Below are positions 52,931 to 61,705 of a stretch of DNA of 64,000 nucleotides, piece after piece. The stretch's first letter is position 1. Each line of letters opens with the position of its first letter. The position numbers and the translations under genes were made by a program. Below the pieces are notes generated by a model. The model made no database searches. It was given only the letters and a program-made list of their open reading frames with translations, and was not told the DNA's origin. Source of the stretch: an uncultured Lachnospiraceae bacterium (GTDB lineage Bacteria > Bacillota > Clostridia > Lachnospirales > Lachnospiraceae); contig CAJTJY010000021.1 in NCBI GenBank assembly GCA_910576975.1, forward strand, positions 13,263 through 77,262, in the 5' to 3' direction.

Positions 52931-53776
52931 ATGGGAATAAAGACATATAACCCATATACACCTTCAAGAAGAAATATGACTGGTTCTGATTTTTCTGAGA
53001 TTACAAAAAAGACACCAGAGAAATCTCTGTTAGTTTCCTTGCAGAAACAATCCGGTCGTAATAACCAGGGAAAGATCACGGTGAGGCACCGCGGAGGCGG
53101 TTCCAGAAGGAAATATAGAATTATAGATTTTAAGAGAAATAAAAAAGACGGAATTCCGGCAACTGTTATTGGCATTGAGTATGATCCGAACAGAACGGCG
53201 AACATTGCGCTGATTTGTTATGCAGACGGTGAGAAGAACTATATTCTTGCACCGGAAGGGCTGACAGACGGCATGAAGGTTATGAACGGGCCGGAAGCTG
53301 AGGTAAGAGTTGGAAATTGCCTGCCTCTGGAAAATATTCCGGTTGGTACGCAGGTTCACAACGTTGAATTGTATCCTGGCAAGGGCGGACAGCTTGTACG
53401 TTCTGCCGGAAATAGCGCGCAGCTTATGGCGAAAGAAGGCAAGTATGCGACACTGCGTCTGCCCTCTGGCGAGATGAGAATGGTGCCGATCATTTGTAGA
53501 GCAACCATCGGCATCGTCGGAAATGCAGACCATAACCTGATTAAAATTGGTAAAGCAGGACGGAAACGTCATATGGGAATCCGCCCGACTGTCCGCGGTT
53601 CAGTTATGAACCCCAACGACCATCCGCATGGAGGTGGAGAAGGCAAGACAGGAATCGGCCGTCCGGGTCCATGCACCCCATGGGGCAAGCCTGCTTTGGG
53701 CCTGAAGACCAGGAAGAAGAATAAAGCATCTAACAAGCTTATCGTAAGAAGAAGAGACGGTAGAGCAATAAAATAG
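52931..53776 (+). CDS. rplB: 50S ribosomal protein L2
   Basis: A 281-residue protein (GRNNQGKITVRHRGGGSRRK; AKEGKYATLRLPSGEMRMV; MNPNDHPHGGGEGKTGIGRP with the His near the peptidyl transferase centre). AAAGGAG precedes the ATG. It is followed by a nested GC-rich hairpin (CCCGC/GCGGG and GGGCA/TGCCC, 53787-53818) before rpsS. Confidence 0.95.
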   Translation: MGIKTYNPYTPSRRNMTGSDFSEITKKTPEKSLLVSLQKQSGRNNQGKITVRHRGGGSRRKYRIIDFKRNKKDGIPATVIGIEYDPNRTANIALICYADGEKNYILAPEGLTDGMKVMNGPEAEVRVGNCLPLENIPVGTQVHNVELYPGKGGQLVRSAGNSAQLMAKEGKYATLRLPSGEMRMVPIICRATIGIVGNADHNLIKIGKAGRKRHMGIRPTVRGSVMNPNDHPHGGGEGKTGIGRPGPCTPWGKPALGLKTRKKNKASNKLIVRRRDGRAIK

Positions 53777-53840
53777 TAGGAAGGTACCCGCGGGCAAGGT
53801 TTCTGCCCGGAAAGCGGGCCCAAATCAAGGAGGTTTAAAT

Positions 53841-54122
53841 ATGGGTCGTTCACTGAAAAAAGGACCGTTTGCTGACGCAAGCTTATTGAAAAAAGTAGAC
53901 GCTATGAACGCTGCAGGCGAAAAAAGCGTGATTAAGACATGGTCTCGGCGTTCTACGATCTTCCCACAGTTTGTAGGTCATACATTTGCTGTTCATGACG
54001 GCAGAAAGCATGTGCCAGTATATGTGACAGAAGACATGGTTGGACATAAATTAGGCGAGTTCGTTGCCACAAGGACTTATCGTGGACATGGAAAAGACGA
54101 GAAGAAATCAAAAGTCCGTTAA
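53841..54122 (+). CDS. rpsS: 30S ribosomal protein S19
   Basis: A 93-residue protein (MGRSLKKGPFADASLLKKVD; TWSRRSTIFPQFVGHTFAVH; KLGEFVATRTYRGHGKDEKK). Located in the 30S head with S13. A small GC-rich stem-loop lies in the 64-bp spacer upstream and may tune expression. AAGGAGG precedes the ATG. Confidence 0.95.
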   Translation: MGRSLKKGPFADASLLKKVDAMNAAGEKSVIKTWSRRSTIFPQFVGHTFAVHDGRKHVPVYVTEDMVGHKLGEFVATRTYRGHGKDEKKSKVR

Positions 54123-54151
54123 TCAACAGAATCTGAAAGGAGGTTTCATCC

Positions 54152-54538
54152 ATGGCTAAAGGACATAGAAGTCAAATTAAGAGAGAAAGAAATGCACAAA
54201 AAGACACCCGGCCTTCCGCAAAGTTATCTTATGCCAGAGTGTCGGTTCAGAAAGCTTGCTTCGTACTGGATGCAATTCGTGGAAAAGATGTGCAGACAGC
54301 ACTTGCTATCCTGGCTTACAACCCAAGATATGCTTCAAGCGTGATAGAGAAATTATTGAAATCTGCAGTCGCTAATGCAGAGAATAACAATGGATTGGAT
54401 GCACAGAACCTTTATGTTGCAGAGTGTTATGCAAACAAAGGACCAACAATGAAGAGAGTTAGACCGAGGGCACAGGGCAGGGCTTATCGCATTGAGAAGA
54501 GAATGAGCCACATTACAATCGTGCTGGATGAAAGATAG
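54152..54538 (+). CDS. rplV: 50S ribosomal protein L22
   Basis: A 128-residue protein (SAKLSYARVSVQKACFVLDA; YVAECYANKGPTMKRVRPRA with the beta-hairpin that lines the exit tunnel and is a macrolide-resistance site; THIVL-like end SHITIVLDER). AAAGGAGG precedes the ATG. Confidence 0.95.
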   Translation: MAKGHRSQIKRERNAQKDTRPSAKLSYARVSVQKACFVLDAIRGKDVQTALAILAYNPRYASSVIEKLLKSAVANAENNNGLDAQNLYVAECYANKGPTMKRVRPRAQGRAYRIEKRMSHITIVLDER

Positions 54539-54548
54539 GAGGGCAAAC

Positions 54549-55205
54549 ATGGGACAGAAGGTTAATCCTCATGGTTTAAGAGTCGGCGTAATCAAAGATT
54601 GGGATTCTAAATGGTACGCAGAGTCAGATTTTGCAGACTTTTTAGTAGAAGACTATAACATCAGAACATTTCTGAAGAAAAAGTTATATGCATCAGGCGT
54701 TTCGAAGATCGAGATTGAAAGAGCTTCAGACCGGGTAAAGGTAATTCTTTATACGGCAAAGCCAGGCGTAGTAATCGGCAAGGGCGGGGCTGAGATCGAG
54801 AAAGTGAAAGCAGAACTTCAGAAGTATACAGATAAGAAGTTAGTTGTAGACATCAAAGAGGTAAAGCGGCCGGATAAAGACGCGCAGCTTGTTGCTGAGA
54901 ATATCGCTTTACAATTAGAGAACCGTGTCTCTTTCCGAAGAGCAATGAAATCCTGCATGGGCAGAAGCATGAAGGCAGGAGCCCTTGGAATCAAGAGTTC
55001 TGTTTCCGGACGTCTGGGCGGTGCCGACATGGCTCGTACCGAGTTCTACAGTGAAGGGACGATTCCACTTCAGACATTAAGAGCAGATATCGATTATGGA
55101 TTCGCCGAGGCAGATACCACATACGGAAAAGTTGGCGTAAAAGTGTGGATCTACAAGGGCGAGATACTTCCAACAAAAGAAACAAAGGAAGGGAGCGATA
55201 AATAA
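54549..55205 (+). CDS. rpsC: 30S ribosomal protein S3
   Basis: A 218-residue protein (MGQKVNPHGLRVGVIKDWDS; KH motif VVIGKGGAEIEKVKAELQKY; GALGIKSSVSGRLGGADMA). It helps form the mRNA entry site. ATG 54549 follows AGGAGGG; the ATG at 54528 lies inside rplV. The stop overlaps rplP by one base. Confidence 0.95.
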   Translation: MGQKVNPHGLRVGVIKDWDSKWYAESDFADFLVEDYNIRTFLKKKLYASGVSKIEIERASDRVKVILYTAKPGVVIGKGGAEIEKVKAELQKYTDKKLVVDIKEVKRPDKDAQLVAENIALQLENRVSFRRAMKSCMGRSMKAGALGIKSSVSGRLGGADMARTEFYSEGTIPLQTLRADIDYGFAEADTTYGKVGVKVWIYKGEILPTKETKEGSDK

Positions 55206-55642
55206 TGTTAATGCCAAAAAGAGTAAAACGTCGTAAACAGTTCCGTGGTTCCATGGCAGGCAAGGCGTTAAGAGGTAATAAAATTACAAATGGTGAGTAT
55301 GGTATTGTGGCTACTGAGCCGTGTTGGATTAAATCCAATCAGATCGAGGCAGCCCGTATCGCAATGACGCGTTACATCAAGCGTGGCGGTAAAGTTTGGA
55401 TTAAAATATTCCCTGACAAACCAGTAACAGCAAAACCAGCAGAAACCCGTATGGGCTCCGGAAAAGGAACATTGGAATATTGGGTTGCCGTAGTAAAACC
55501 AGGACGTGTTATGTTCGAGATTTCCGGGGTTCCGGAAGAAATAGCTCGTGAGGCGTTGCGTCTTGCTACACACAAATTACCTTGTAAATGTAAAGTGGTT
55601 TCGCGTGCAGACTTAGAAGGCGGTGAATCAAATGAAAACTAG
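55205..55642 (+). CDS. rplP: 50S ribosomal protein L16
   Basis: A 145-residue protein (MLMPKRVKRRKQFRGSMAG; IEAARIAMTRYIKRGGKVW; ARMGSGKG-type motif TRMGSGKGTLEYWVAVVK). It binds near the A-site of the 50S subunit. The 3' end overlaps rpmC by 11 bp, giving translational coupling. Confidence 0.95.
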   Translation: MLMPKRVKRRKQFRGSMAGKALRGNKITNGEYGIVATEPCWIKSNQIEAARIAMTRYIKRGGKVWIKIFPDKPVTAKPAETRMGSGKGTLEYWVAVVKPGRVMFEISGVPEEIAREALRLATHKLPCKCKVVSRADLEGGESNEN

Positions 55643-55838
55643 TAATTATGTAAAAGAGTTAAGAGAAGAATCCGTAGCAGCATTACAGGAAAAGTTAGTG
55701 GCTGCAAAAAAAGAACTGTTTAATTTAAGATTCCAGAATGCAACCAATCAGTTGGAAAATACCGGAAGAATCAAAGAAGTTCGTAAGAACATCGCTAGAA
55801 TTCAGACGATCATTACTGAGAAGGCAAAACAAGCTTAA
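55632..55838 (+). CDS. rpmC: 50S ribosomal protein L29
   Basis: A 68-residue helical protein (KTSNYVKELREESVAALQEK; ELFNLRFQNATNQLENTGRI). I chose ATG 55632, preceded by GGCGG within rplP; an ATG at 55623 is also in frame. Located at the tunnel exit near L23. Confidence 0.92.
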   Translation: MKTSNYVKELREESVAALQEKLVAAKKELFNLRFQNATNQLENTGRIKEVRKNIARIQTIITEKAKQA

Positions 55839-55864
55839 GTATTCTAGAAAGGAGATTCTATATC

Positions 55865-56122
55865 GTGGAAGAAAGAAATCTTAGAAAAACACGTACTGGC
55901 GTTGTTGTAAGCGATAAGATGAACAAGACAATTGTCGTTGCGGTAAGGGATAATGTGAGACATCCCCTTTACAATAAAATTGTGAAAAAAACTTATAAAT
56001 TAAAAGCTCATGATGAAAACAATGACTGTAAAATTGGTGATACCGTCAAAGTAATGGAAACGAGGCCTTTATCTAAGGATAAGAGATGGAGACTTGTAGA
56101 GATCATTGAGAGAGCGAAATAA
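55865..56122 (+). CDS. rpsQ: 30S ribosomal protein S17
   Basis: An 85-residue protein starting with GTG (MEERNLRKTRTGVVVSDKMN; TIVVAVRDNVRHPLYNKIVK; DTVKVMETRPLSKDKRWRLV). AAAGGAG (55848-55854) supports the GTG start. It is an OB-fold protein that binds 16S rRNA helix 11. Confidence 0.94.
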   Translation: MEERNLRKTRTGVVVSDKMNKTIVVAVRDNVRHPLYNKIVKKTYKLKAHDENNDCKIGDTVKVMETRPLSKDKRWRLVEIIERAK

Positions 56123-56139
56123 AGGAGGAGGCTACCAGC

Positions 56140-56508
56140 ATGATTCAACAGGAAAGCAGACTGAAAGTAGCTGATAATACAGGAGCAAAAGAATTACTGT
56201 GTATCCGTGTTATGGGCGGTTCTACCAGAAGATATGCAAATATCGGAGACATCATTACTGCTACGGTTAAAGATGCAACGCCAGGCGGCGTTGTAAAAAA
56301 AGGCGATGTGGTAAAAGCTGTAGTAGTTCGTACCAAGAAGGGCGCTCGTCGGAAAGATGGTTCCTATATCAAATTTGATGAAAATGCAGCTGTCATCATC
56401 AAGGATGACAAGACTCCAAGAGGAACCCGTATCTTTGGGCCGGTTGCGAGAGAGCTTCGTGAGAAACAGTTTATGAAGATTGTTTCCCTGGCTCCGGAAG
56501 TATTATAG
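56140..56508 (+). CDS. rplN: 50S ribosomal protein L14
   Basis: A 122-residue protein (MIQQESRLKVADNTGAKELL; DAIVVRTK-type block VVRTKKGARRKDGSYIKFDE; FGPVARELREKQFMKIVSLA). It lies at the subunit interface and is contacted by the silencing factor RsfS in other bacteria. AAGGAGG precedes the ATG. Confidence 0.95.
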   Translation: MIQQESRLKVADNTGAKELLCIRVMGGSTRRYANIGDIITATVKDATPGGVVKKGDVVKAVVVRTKKGARRKDGSYIKFDENAAVIIKDDKTPRGTRIFGPVARELREKQFMKIVSLAPEVL

Positions 56509-56519
56509 GAGGTGCAAAG

Positions 56520-56831
56520 ATGGCAACAATGAAGATTAAAAAAGGCGATTTGGTCAGAGTGATCGCTGGAAAAGATAAAGATAAAGAAGGCAAGGTAATT
56601 GCCGTAAATAAGAAAAAAAGTACCGTACTGGTAGAAGGTATCAACATGATTACCAAGCATACGAAGCCAAGCATGGCTAATCAGCAGGGTGGTATCGTTC
56701 ATCAGGAAGGACCTATTCATATTTCTAACGTAATGTATGTCCATAAGGGAAAGGCTACTCGTATAGGCTTTAAAATGGACGGAGACAAAAAAGTGCGTTT
56801 TGCCAAATCCACTGGCGACGTAATTGATTAA
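56520..56831 (+). CDS. rplX: 50S ribosomal protein L24
   Basis: A 103-residue protein with an N-terminal KOW motif (KGDLVRVIAGKDKDKEGKVI) and GIVHQEGPIHISNVMYV. It is an early assembly protein. AGGAGG precedes the ATG by 6 nt. Confidence 0.94.
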   Translation: MATMKIKKGDLVRVIAGKDKDKEGKVIAVNKKKSTVLVEGINMITKHTKPSMANQQGGIVHQEGPIHISNVMYVHKGKATRIGFKMDGDKKVRFAKSTGDVID

Positions 56832-56854
56832 TTCAGGAGAGGAGGTCCATTCAG

Positions 56855-57400
56855 TTGAGTAGTAGATTAAAAGAAACTTATCAGAACGAGATGGTTGACG
56901 CTCTGATGAAGAAATTCGGATATAAAAACGTTATGCAAGTACCAAAGTTGGAGAAAGTAGTCATCAATATGGGCGTCGGCGAAGCGAAAGAAAACGCAAA
57001 GCTTCTTGATGCCGCTGTCAGCGATTTGGAAACCATTACCGGACAGAAAGCAATTGTGACGAGAGCAAAGCATTCTGTGGCAAACTTCAAGATCAGAGAA
57101 GGAATGCCCATTGGCTGCAAGGTAACTTTAAGAGGCGACAAGATGTATGAGTTTGTTGACCGCCTGATCAATCTGGCGCTGCCTCGTGTGCGTGACTTCC
57201 GAGGCGTAAATCCCAACGCATTTGATGGAAGAGGAAATTATGCGCTTGGCATCAAGGAACAGTTGATTTTCCCAGAGATCGAATACGACAAAGTAGATAA
57301 AGTCCGTGGCATGGACGTTATTTTCGTTACCACGGCTAAGACAGACGAAGAGGGCCGTGAATTATTGGCACAGTTCAATATGCCATTTGCAAAACAGTAA
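56855..57400 (+). CDS. rplE: 50S ribosomal protein L5
   Basis: A 181-residue protein read from a TTG at 56855 (SSRLKETYQNEMVDALMKKF; KVVINMGVGEAKENAKLLDA; VTLRGDKMYEFVDRLINLAL; DFRGVNPNAFDGRGNYALGI). GAGGAGG lies upstream. It binds 5S rRNA and contacts S13 across the interface. Confidence 0.94.
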   Translation: MSSRLKETYQNEMVDALMKKFGYKNVMQVPKLEKVVINMGVGEAKENAKLLDAAVSDLETITGQKAIVTRAKHSVANFKIREGMPIGCKVTLRGDKMYEFVDRLINLALPRVRDFRGVNPNAFDGRGNYALGIKEQLIFPEIEYDKVDKVRGMDVIFVTTAKTDEEGRELLAQFNMPFAKQ

Positions 57401-57413
57401 GGAGGGAATTTCA

Positions 57414-57599
57414 ATGGCAAAAACATCTATGAAAATAAAACAGCAGCGTAAACAGAAATTCTCTACCCGGGAATATAGCCGTTGCAAAATTTGTGGACGT
57501 CCACATGCATATTTAAGAAAATACGGAATTTGCAGGATCTGTTTTCGTGAGTTGGCATACAAAGGGCAGATACCAGGCGTAAAAAAGGCAAGTTGGTAA
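57414..57599 (+). CDS. rpsZ: 30S ribosomal protein S14, zinc (type Z)
   Basis: A 61-residue protein with two CxxC pairs (YSRCKICGRPHAYLRK; GICRICFRELAYKGQIPG), the zinc-binding form usual in Firmicutes. I chose ATG 57414, after GGAGGG. Longer in-frame readings overlap rplE. Confidence 0.94.
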   Translation: MAKTSMKIKQQRKQKFSTREYSRCKICGRPHAYLRKYGICRICFRELAYKGQIPGVKKASW

Positions 57600-57672
57600 G
57601 CCGCAGGCGAAAGTCAAGCTTAGCGAACAGAGCTTCCTTGATGGCAAGAAAAAATAGGAGGAATTATACATC

Positions 57673-58074
57673 ATGACAATGAGTGATCCAATCGCAGATA
57701 TGCTTACAAGAATCCGTAATGCAAATACTGCTAAACATGATACTGTAGATGTTCCAGCTTCCAAGATGAAAGTTGCAATTGCCGACATTCTTGTAAATGA
57801 AGGATACATTGTAAAATATGACATCGTGGAGGATGGCAGCTTCAACACAATTCGCATTACTTTAAAATATGGCAAAGACAAAAATGAGAAAATTATCACA
57901 GGTCTTAAGAGAATTTCCAAGCCAGGACTTCGCGTATATGCTGGCAAAAACGAGATCCCCAAGGTTCTGGGCGGATTGGGAATTGCAATTCTTTCCACCA
58001 ACCAGGGCGTTGTAACTGATAAAGAAGCAAGAAAATTAGCGGTAGGCGGAGAAGTTCTCGCCTACGTATGGTAG
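57673..58074 (+). CDS. rpsH: 30S ribosomal protein S8
   Basis: A 133-residue protein (MTMSDPIADMLTRIRNANTA; RISKPGLRVYAGKNEIPKVL; GIAILSTNQGVVTDKEARKL). In E. coli S8 represses the spc operon. AGGAGG precedes the ATG. Confidence 0.95.
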   Translation: MTMSDPIADMLTRIRNANTAKHDTVDVPASKMKVAIADILVNEGYIVKYDIVEDGSFNTIRITLKYGKDKNEKIITGLKRISKPGLRVYAGKNEIPKVLGGLGIAILSTNQGVVTDKEARKLAVGGEVLAYVW

Positions 58075-58085
58075 GAGGTACGGGC

Positions 58086-58625
58086 ATGTCACGAATCGGA
58101 AGAATGCCAATCGCAGTACCAGCAGGCGTTACTGTTGATATTGCAGAAAATAATCATGTGACTGTAAAAGGTCCTAAGGGGACTCTGGAGAGAACCCTTG
58201 CAGCAGAAATGGAAATCAAATTAGAAGGTTCTGAGTTAACGGTAACAAGGCCAAATGACTTAAAGAAAATGAAATCTCTTCATGGTCTTACAAGAACCCT
58301 GATTAATAATATGGTAGTCGGCGTGACAAACGGCTACACCAAAGAACTGGAAGTGAACGGCGTTGGCTATAGAGCTTCCAAGTCAGGAAAAGAACTGACA
58401 TTGAACCTTGGCTATTCTCATCCAGTAGTAATGACGGATCCAGAAGGGTTAGAGTCCAAGGTGGATGGAAATAAGATCATCATTTCCGGTATTGATAAAG
58501 AGAAAGTTGGCCAGTATGCGGCAGAAATCAGAGATAAGAGAAGACCTGAACCATATAAAGGAAAGGGTATCAAATATGCTGATGAGGTTATTAGGCGTAA
58601 AGTTGGTAAGACTGGTAAAAAATAA
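58086..58625 (+). CDS. rplF: 50S ribosomal protein L6
   Basis: A 179-residue protein (MSRIGRMPIAVPAGVTVDIA; VKGPKGTLERTLAAEMEIKL; RRPEPYKGKGIKYADEVIRR). ATG 58086 follows TAGGAGG; the earlier ATG at 58068 overlaps rpsH. It lies beside the GTPase centre. Confidence 0.95.
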   Translation: MSRIGRMPIAVPAGVTVDIAENNHVTVKGPKGTLERTLAAEMEIKLEGSELTVTRPNDLKKMKSLHGLTRTLINNMVVGVTNGYTKELEVNGVGYRASKSGKELTLNLGYSHPVVMTDPEGLESKVDGNKIIISGIDKEKVGQYAAEIRDKRRPEPYKGKGIKYADEVIRRKVGKTGKK

Positions 58626-58642
58626 TATAGGAGGAACAAAAA

Positions 58643-59011
58643 ATGGTTAATAAAAAATCAAGATCAGAAGTTCGTATGAAGAAACACAGAAGAATGCGTA
58701 ATCGTTTCTCCGGTACAGCAGAAAGACCACGTTTGGCTGTGTTTAGAAGCAATAATCATATGTATGCTCAGATTATTGACGATACAGTTGGAAATACACT
58801 TGTTTCCGCGTCTACGCTTCAGAAGGATGTTAAGGCAGAGCTGGAAAAAACCAATAACGTGGAGGCAGCGGCACATCTGGGGACCGTGATTGCGAAAAAA
58901 GCGTTGGAAAAGGGAATTAAGACAGTTGTCTTCGATAGAGGCGGGTTTATCTATCAGGGAAAAATCAAAGCTTTAGCTGATGCAGCCAGAGAAGCTGGAT
59001 TAGACTTTTAA
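58643..59011 (+). CDS. rplR: 50S ribosomal protein L18
   Basis: A 122-residue protein (KHRRMRNRFSGTAERPRLAV; VFDRGGFIYQGKIKALADAA; REAGLDF at the end). It binds 5S rRNA with L5. GGAGG precedes the ATG. Confidence 0.95.
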   Translation: MVNKKSRSEVRMKKHRRMRNRFSGTAERPRLAVFRSNNHMYAQIIDDTVGNTLVSASTLQKDVKAELEKTNNVEAAAHLGTVIAKKALEKGIKTVVFDRGGFIYQGKIKALADAAREAGLDF

Positions 59012-59028
59012 TAGGAGGAGACAGATAC

Positions 59029-59538
59029 ATGAAACGTACAATCATTGATGCTAGTCAATTGGAATTAACAGAGAAAGTGGTATCAATTAAACGTGTAACA
59101 AAAGTTGTAAAAGGCGGACGTAATATGCGTTTTACAGCTTTGGTTGTTGTTGGTGACGGCAATGGTCATGTAGGTGCAGGTTTAGGCAAAGCAACTGAAA
59201 TTCCTGAGGCGATCCGCAAAGGAAAAGAAGACGCAATGAAGAAACTGATTTCTGTAAAATTAGATGACAATAACAGTATTACGCATGATATTACCGGTAA
59301 GCATACCGGAGCGTCCGTATTACTGAAGAGAGCTCCCGAAGGTACTGGCGTAATCGCAGGCGGTCCGGCACGAAACGTGTGCGAGCTTGCGGGAATCAAG
59401 AACATCCGTACAAAATCTTTAGGTTCCAATAATAAGCAGAACGTAGTTCTTGCTACCATAGATGCTTTAAGCCAGTTGAAATCTCCGGAAGAAGTAGCAA
59501 AACTCCGCGGGAAGTCTGTGGAAGAGATACTCGGTTAA
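59029..59538 (+). CDS. rpsE: 30S ribosomal protein S5
   Basis: A 169-residue protein (ELTEKVVSIKRVTKVVKGGR; VGAGLGKATEIPEAIRKGKE; LKRAPEGTGVIAGGPARNVC). It is part of the mRNA entry channel and takes part in decoding accuracy; the spectinomycin-loop Lys-Val region is present. AGGAGG precedes the ATG. Confidence 0.95.
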   Translation: MKRTIIDASQLELTEKVVSIKRVTKVVKGGRNMRFTALVVVGDGNGHVGAGLGKATEIPEAIRKGKEDAMKKLISVKLDDNNSITHDITGKHTGASVLLKRAPEGTGVIAGGPARNVCELAGIKNIRTKSLGSNNKQNVVLATIDALSQLKSPEEVAKLRGKSVEEILG

Positions 59539-59552
59539 GGAGGATATGGAAG

Positions 59553-59735
59553 ATGGCAGGAAAATTAAAAATTACACTTGTAAAATCTGCAATTGGCGCT
59601 GTTCCCAAGAATCGTAAGACAGTGGAAGCATTAGGTTTAAGAAAGTTAAACCATAGTGTGGAAATGCCGGATAACGCAGCAATCAGAGGCATGATTCAAA
59701 AGGTAAATCATTTAGTAAAAGTAGAAGAAATCTAA
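59553..59735 (+). CDS. rpmD: 50S ribosomal protein L30
   Basis: A 60-residue protein (KLKITLVKSAIGAVPKNRKT; LGLRKLNHSVEMPDNAAIRG). AAGGAGG precedes the ATG, 14 bp after rpsE. Confidence 0.94.
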   Translation: MAGKLKITLVKSAIGAVPKNRKTVEALGLRKLNHSVEMPDNAAIRGMIQKVNHLVKVEEI

Positions 59736-59758
59736 TAGGACAGTAAGGAGGTGTCAGT

Positions 59759-60199
59759 ATGGACTTATCAAATTTAAGACCGGCAGAAGGTTCTAAACAC
59801 AGCAATAATTTCAGAAGAGGACGCGGACACGGTTCGGGAAATGGTAAGACTGCAGGCAAGGGCCATAAAGGTCAGAAAGCACGTTCTGGAGCTCCAAGAC
59901 CTGGGTTCGAAGGCGGTCAGATGCCATTATATAGAAGGATTCCGAAGCGTGGATTCACAAACCGCAATTCCAAAGACATTGTGGGAATCAATGTAAGCAG
60001 ACTGGAAACGTTTGAAAATGATGCAGTGGTTACAGTGGAAGCTTTGTTGGAAAAGGGAATCATTAAGAATCCAAAGGATGGCGTTAAAATCCTTGGGAAT
60101 GGCGAACTGACTAAGAAGCTCACCGTAAAGGTAAATGCCTTCAGCGCAGGTGCGAAGGAAAAAATTGAAGCCCTTGGCGGAAAAGCAGAGGTGATCTAA
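59759..60199 (+). CDS. rplO: 50S ribosomal protein L15
   Basis: A 146-residue protein (DLSNLRPAEGSKHSNNFRRG; GRGHGSGNGKTAGKGHKGQK; EGGQMPLYRRIPKRGFTNRN). The stop overlaps the secY start by one base, coupling L15 to translocon synthesis. AAGGAGG precedes the ATG. Confidence 0.95.
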   Translation: MDLSNLRPAEGSKHSNNFRRGRGHGSGNGKTAGKGHKGQKARSGAPRPGFEGGQMPLYRRIPKRGFTNRNSKDIVGINVSRLETFENDAVVTVEALLEKGIIKNPKDGVKILGNGELTKKLTVKVNAFSAGAKEKIEALGGKAEVI

Positions 60200-61518
60200 T
60201 GCTGGAGACACTCCGTAAAGCATTTAAAATAGAAGATATCAGAAAACGTATATTTTATACATTTTTAATGTTGATCGTCATCAGGATAGGCTCCCAGCTG
60301 CCTCTTCCCGGCGTCAACGGCGAAGTGATTGCAAACTGGTTTGCAAGCCAGGGTGCTGACGGCCTGAACTTCTTCAATGCCATCACCGGCGGTTCTTTCG
60401 AGCAAATGTCAGTATTTGCCCTGAACATAACGCCGTATATTACATCTTCCATCATCATGCAGCTTCTGACGATCGCCATTCCAAAGTTAGAGGAAATGCA
60501 GAAAGACGGGGAAGATGGACGTAAAAAGATTGCGGAAATTACGCGGTACGTGACAGTGATTCTTGCACTGATCCAAGCTACGGCGATGGCAATTGGATTT
60601 GGGCGCAGCAACTACCTAGATAAGTTCGACGCACTGCATGTCATTATGATGGTTACCAGCTTGACAGCAGGTTCTGCGGTATTGATGTGGATTGGCGAGC
60701 GTATCACTGAAAAAGGCGTTGGAAATGGAATTTCCATTGTGCTGACGATCAATATTGTTTCCCGAATTCCGGAAGATTTAATGACGCTGTATAACCAGTT
60801 TATTAAGAATGCGCCAAATGTTGGAAATGCAATTATAGCGGCTCTTGTTATTTTGGCAGTTATCTTGGTTACTGTGGTATTCGTTATCATTCTGCAGGAT
60901 GGACAGCGCAAAATTCCGGTGCAGTACAGCAAGAAAATCCAGGGAAGGAAGCAGGTGGGAGGACAATCCAGCCATATTCCTTTGAAAGTAAATACGGCGG
61001 GCGTTATTCCGATTATCTTTGCCCAGTCTATTATGCAATTCCCAGTGGTTATCGCAACCATCATGGGAAAAGGAAATGGCAACGGCATTGGAAGCAAAAT
61101 ACTTCATGGCCTGTCCCAGTCCTACTGGTGCGATCCGGAACAGCCCATTTACAGTATCGGCCTGGTGGTATATATTATTTTGGTAGTTGCATTTGCATAT
61201 TTTTATACCTCCATCACCTTTAATCCGCTGGAGATTGCAAATAACATGAAGCGTCAGGGCGGGTTTATTCCAGGTATCAGGCCAGGAAAGCCTACTAGTG
61301 ACTATTTGACTAAGATTTTAAATTATATTGTATTTATCGGAGCCGTGGGACTTACGATCGTGGCTGTGATTCCAATTTTCTTCAATGGAATTTTTAATGC
61401 CAATGTGTCCTTTGGCGGAACGTCTATCATCATTATCGTAGGCGTTATCATCGAGACTTTGAAACAGATTGAATCTCAGATGCTGGTACGCTATTATAAA
61501 GGATTTTTAAATGACTAG
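60199..61518 (+). CDS. secY: Preprotein translocase subunit SecY
   Basis: A 439-residue protein with ten membrane helices. The plug and pore region is near the N-terminus (GSQLPLPGVNGEV; ALNITPYITSSIIMQLLTIA), followed by GNGISIVLTINIVSR and a cytoplasmic loop (QGRKQVGGQSSHIPLKVNTA) that contacts SecA and the ribosome. It overlaps rplO by one base. A gap of about 190 bp with only a weak imperfect hairpin separates it from adk. Confidence 0.95.
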   Translation: MLETLRKAFKIEDIRKRIFYTFLMLIVIRIGSQLPLPGVNGEVIANWFASQGADGLNFFNAITGGSFEQMSVFALNITPYITSSIIMQLLTIAIPKLEEMQKDGEDGRKKIAEITRYVTVILALIQATAMAIGFGRSNYLDKFDALHVIMMVTSLTAGSAVLMWIGERITEKGVGNGISIVLTINIVSRIPEDLMTLYNQFIKNAPNVGNAIIAALVILAVILVTVVFVIILQDGQRKIPVQYSKKIQGRKQVGGQSSHIPLKVNTAGVIPIIFAQSIMQFPVVIATIMGKGNGNGIGSKILHGLSQSYWCDPEQPIYSIGLVVYIILVVAFAYFYTSITFNPLEIANNMKRQGGFIPGIRPGKPTSDYLTKILNYIVFIGAVGLTIVAVIPIFFNGIFNANVSFGGTSIIIIVGVIIETLKQIESQMLVRYYKGFLND

Positions 61519-61705
61519 TTTAATCGGCTGATTCGGTGTACCTGGGAGGTGCTTTGGAGCATTTCCCATGGTGCACTTAAATCATTTTTGGAGATTAATG
61601 CGACAAAGACGAATACTCTGTAGTTCTGATACGGGGTATCTGGCTTATGGAAACATGAAAACAATTGTCTCATTTTTATGAGGCGGCAAAAAGGAGGAAT
61701 AGCTT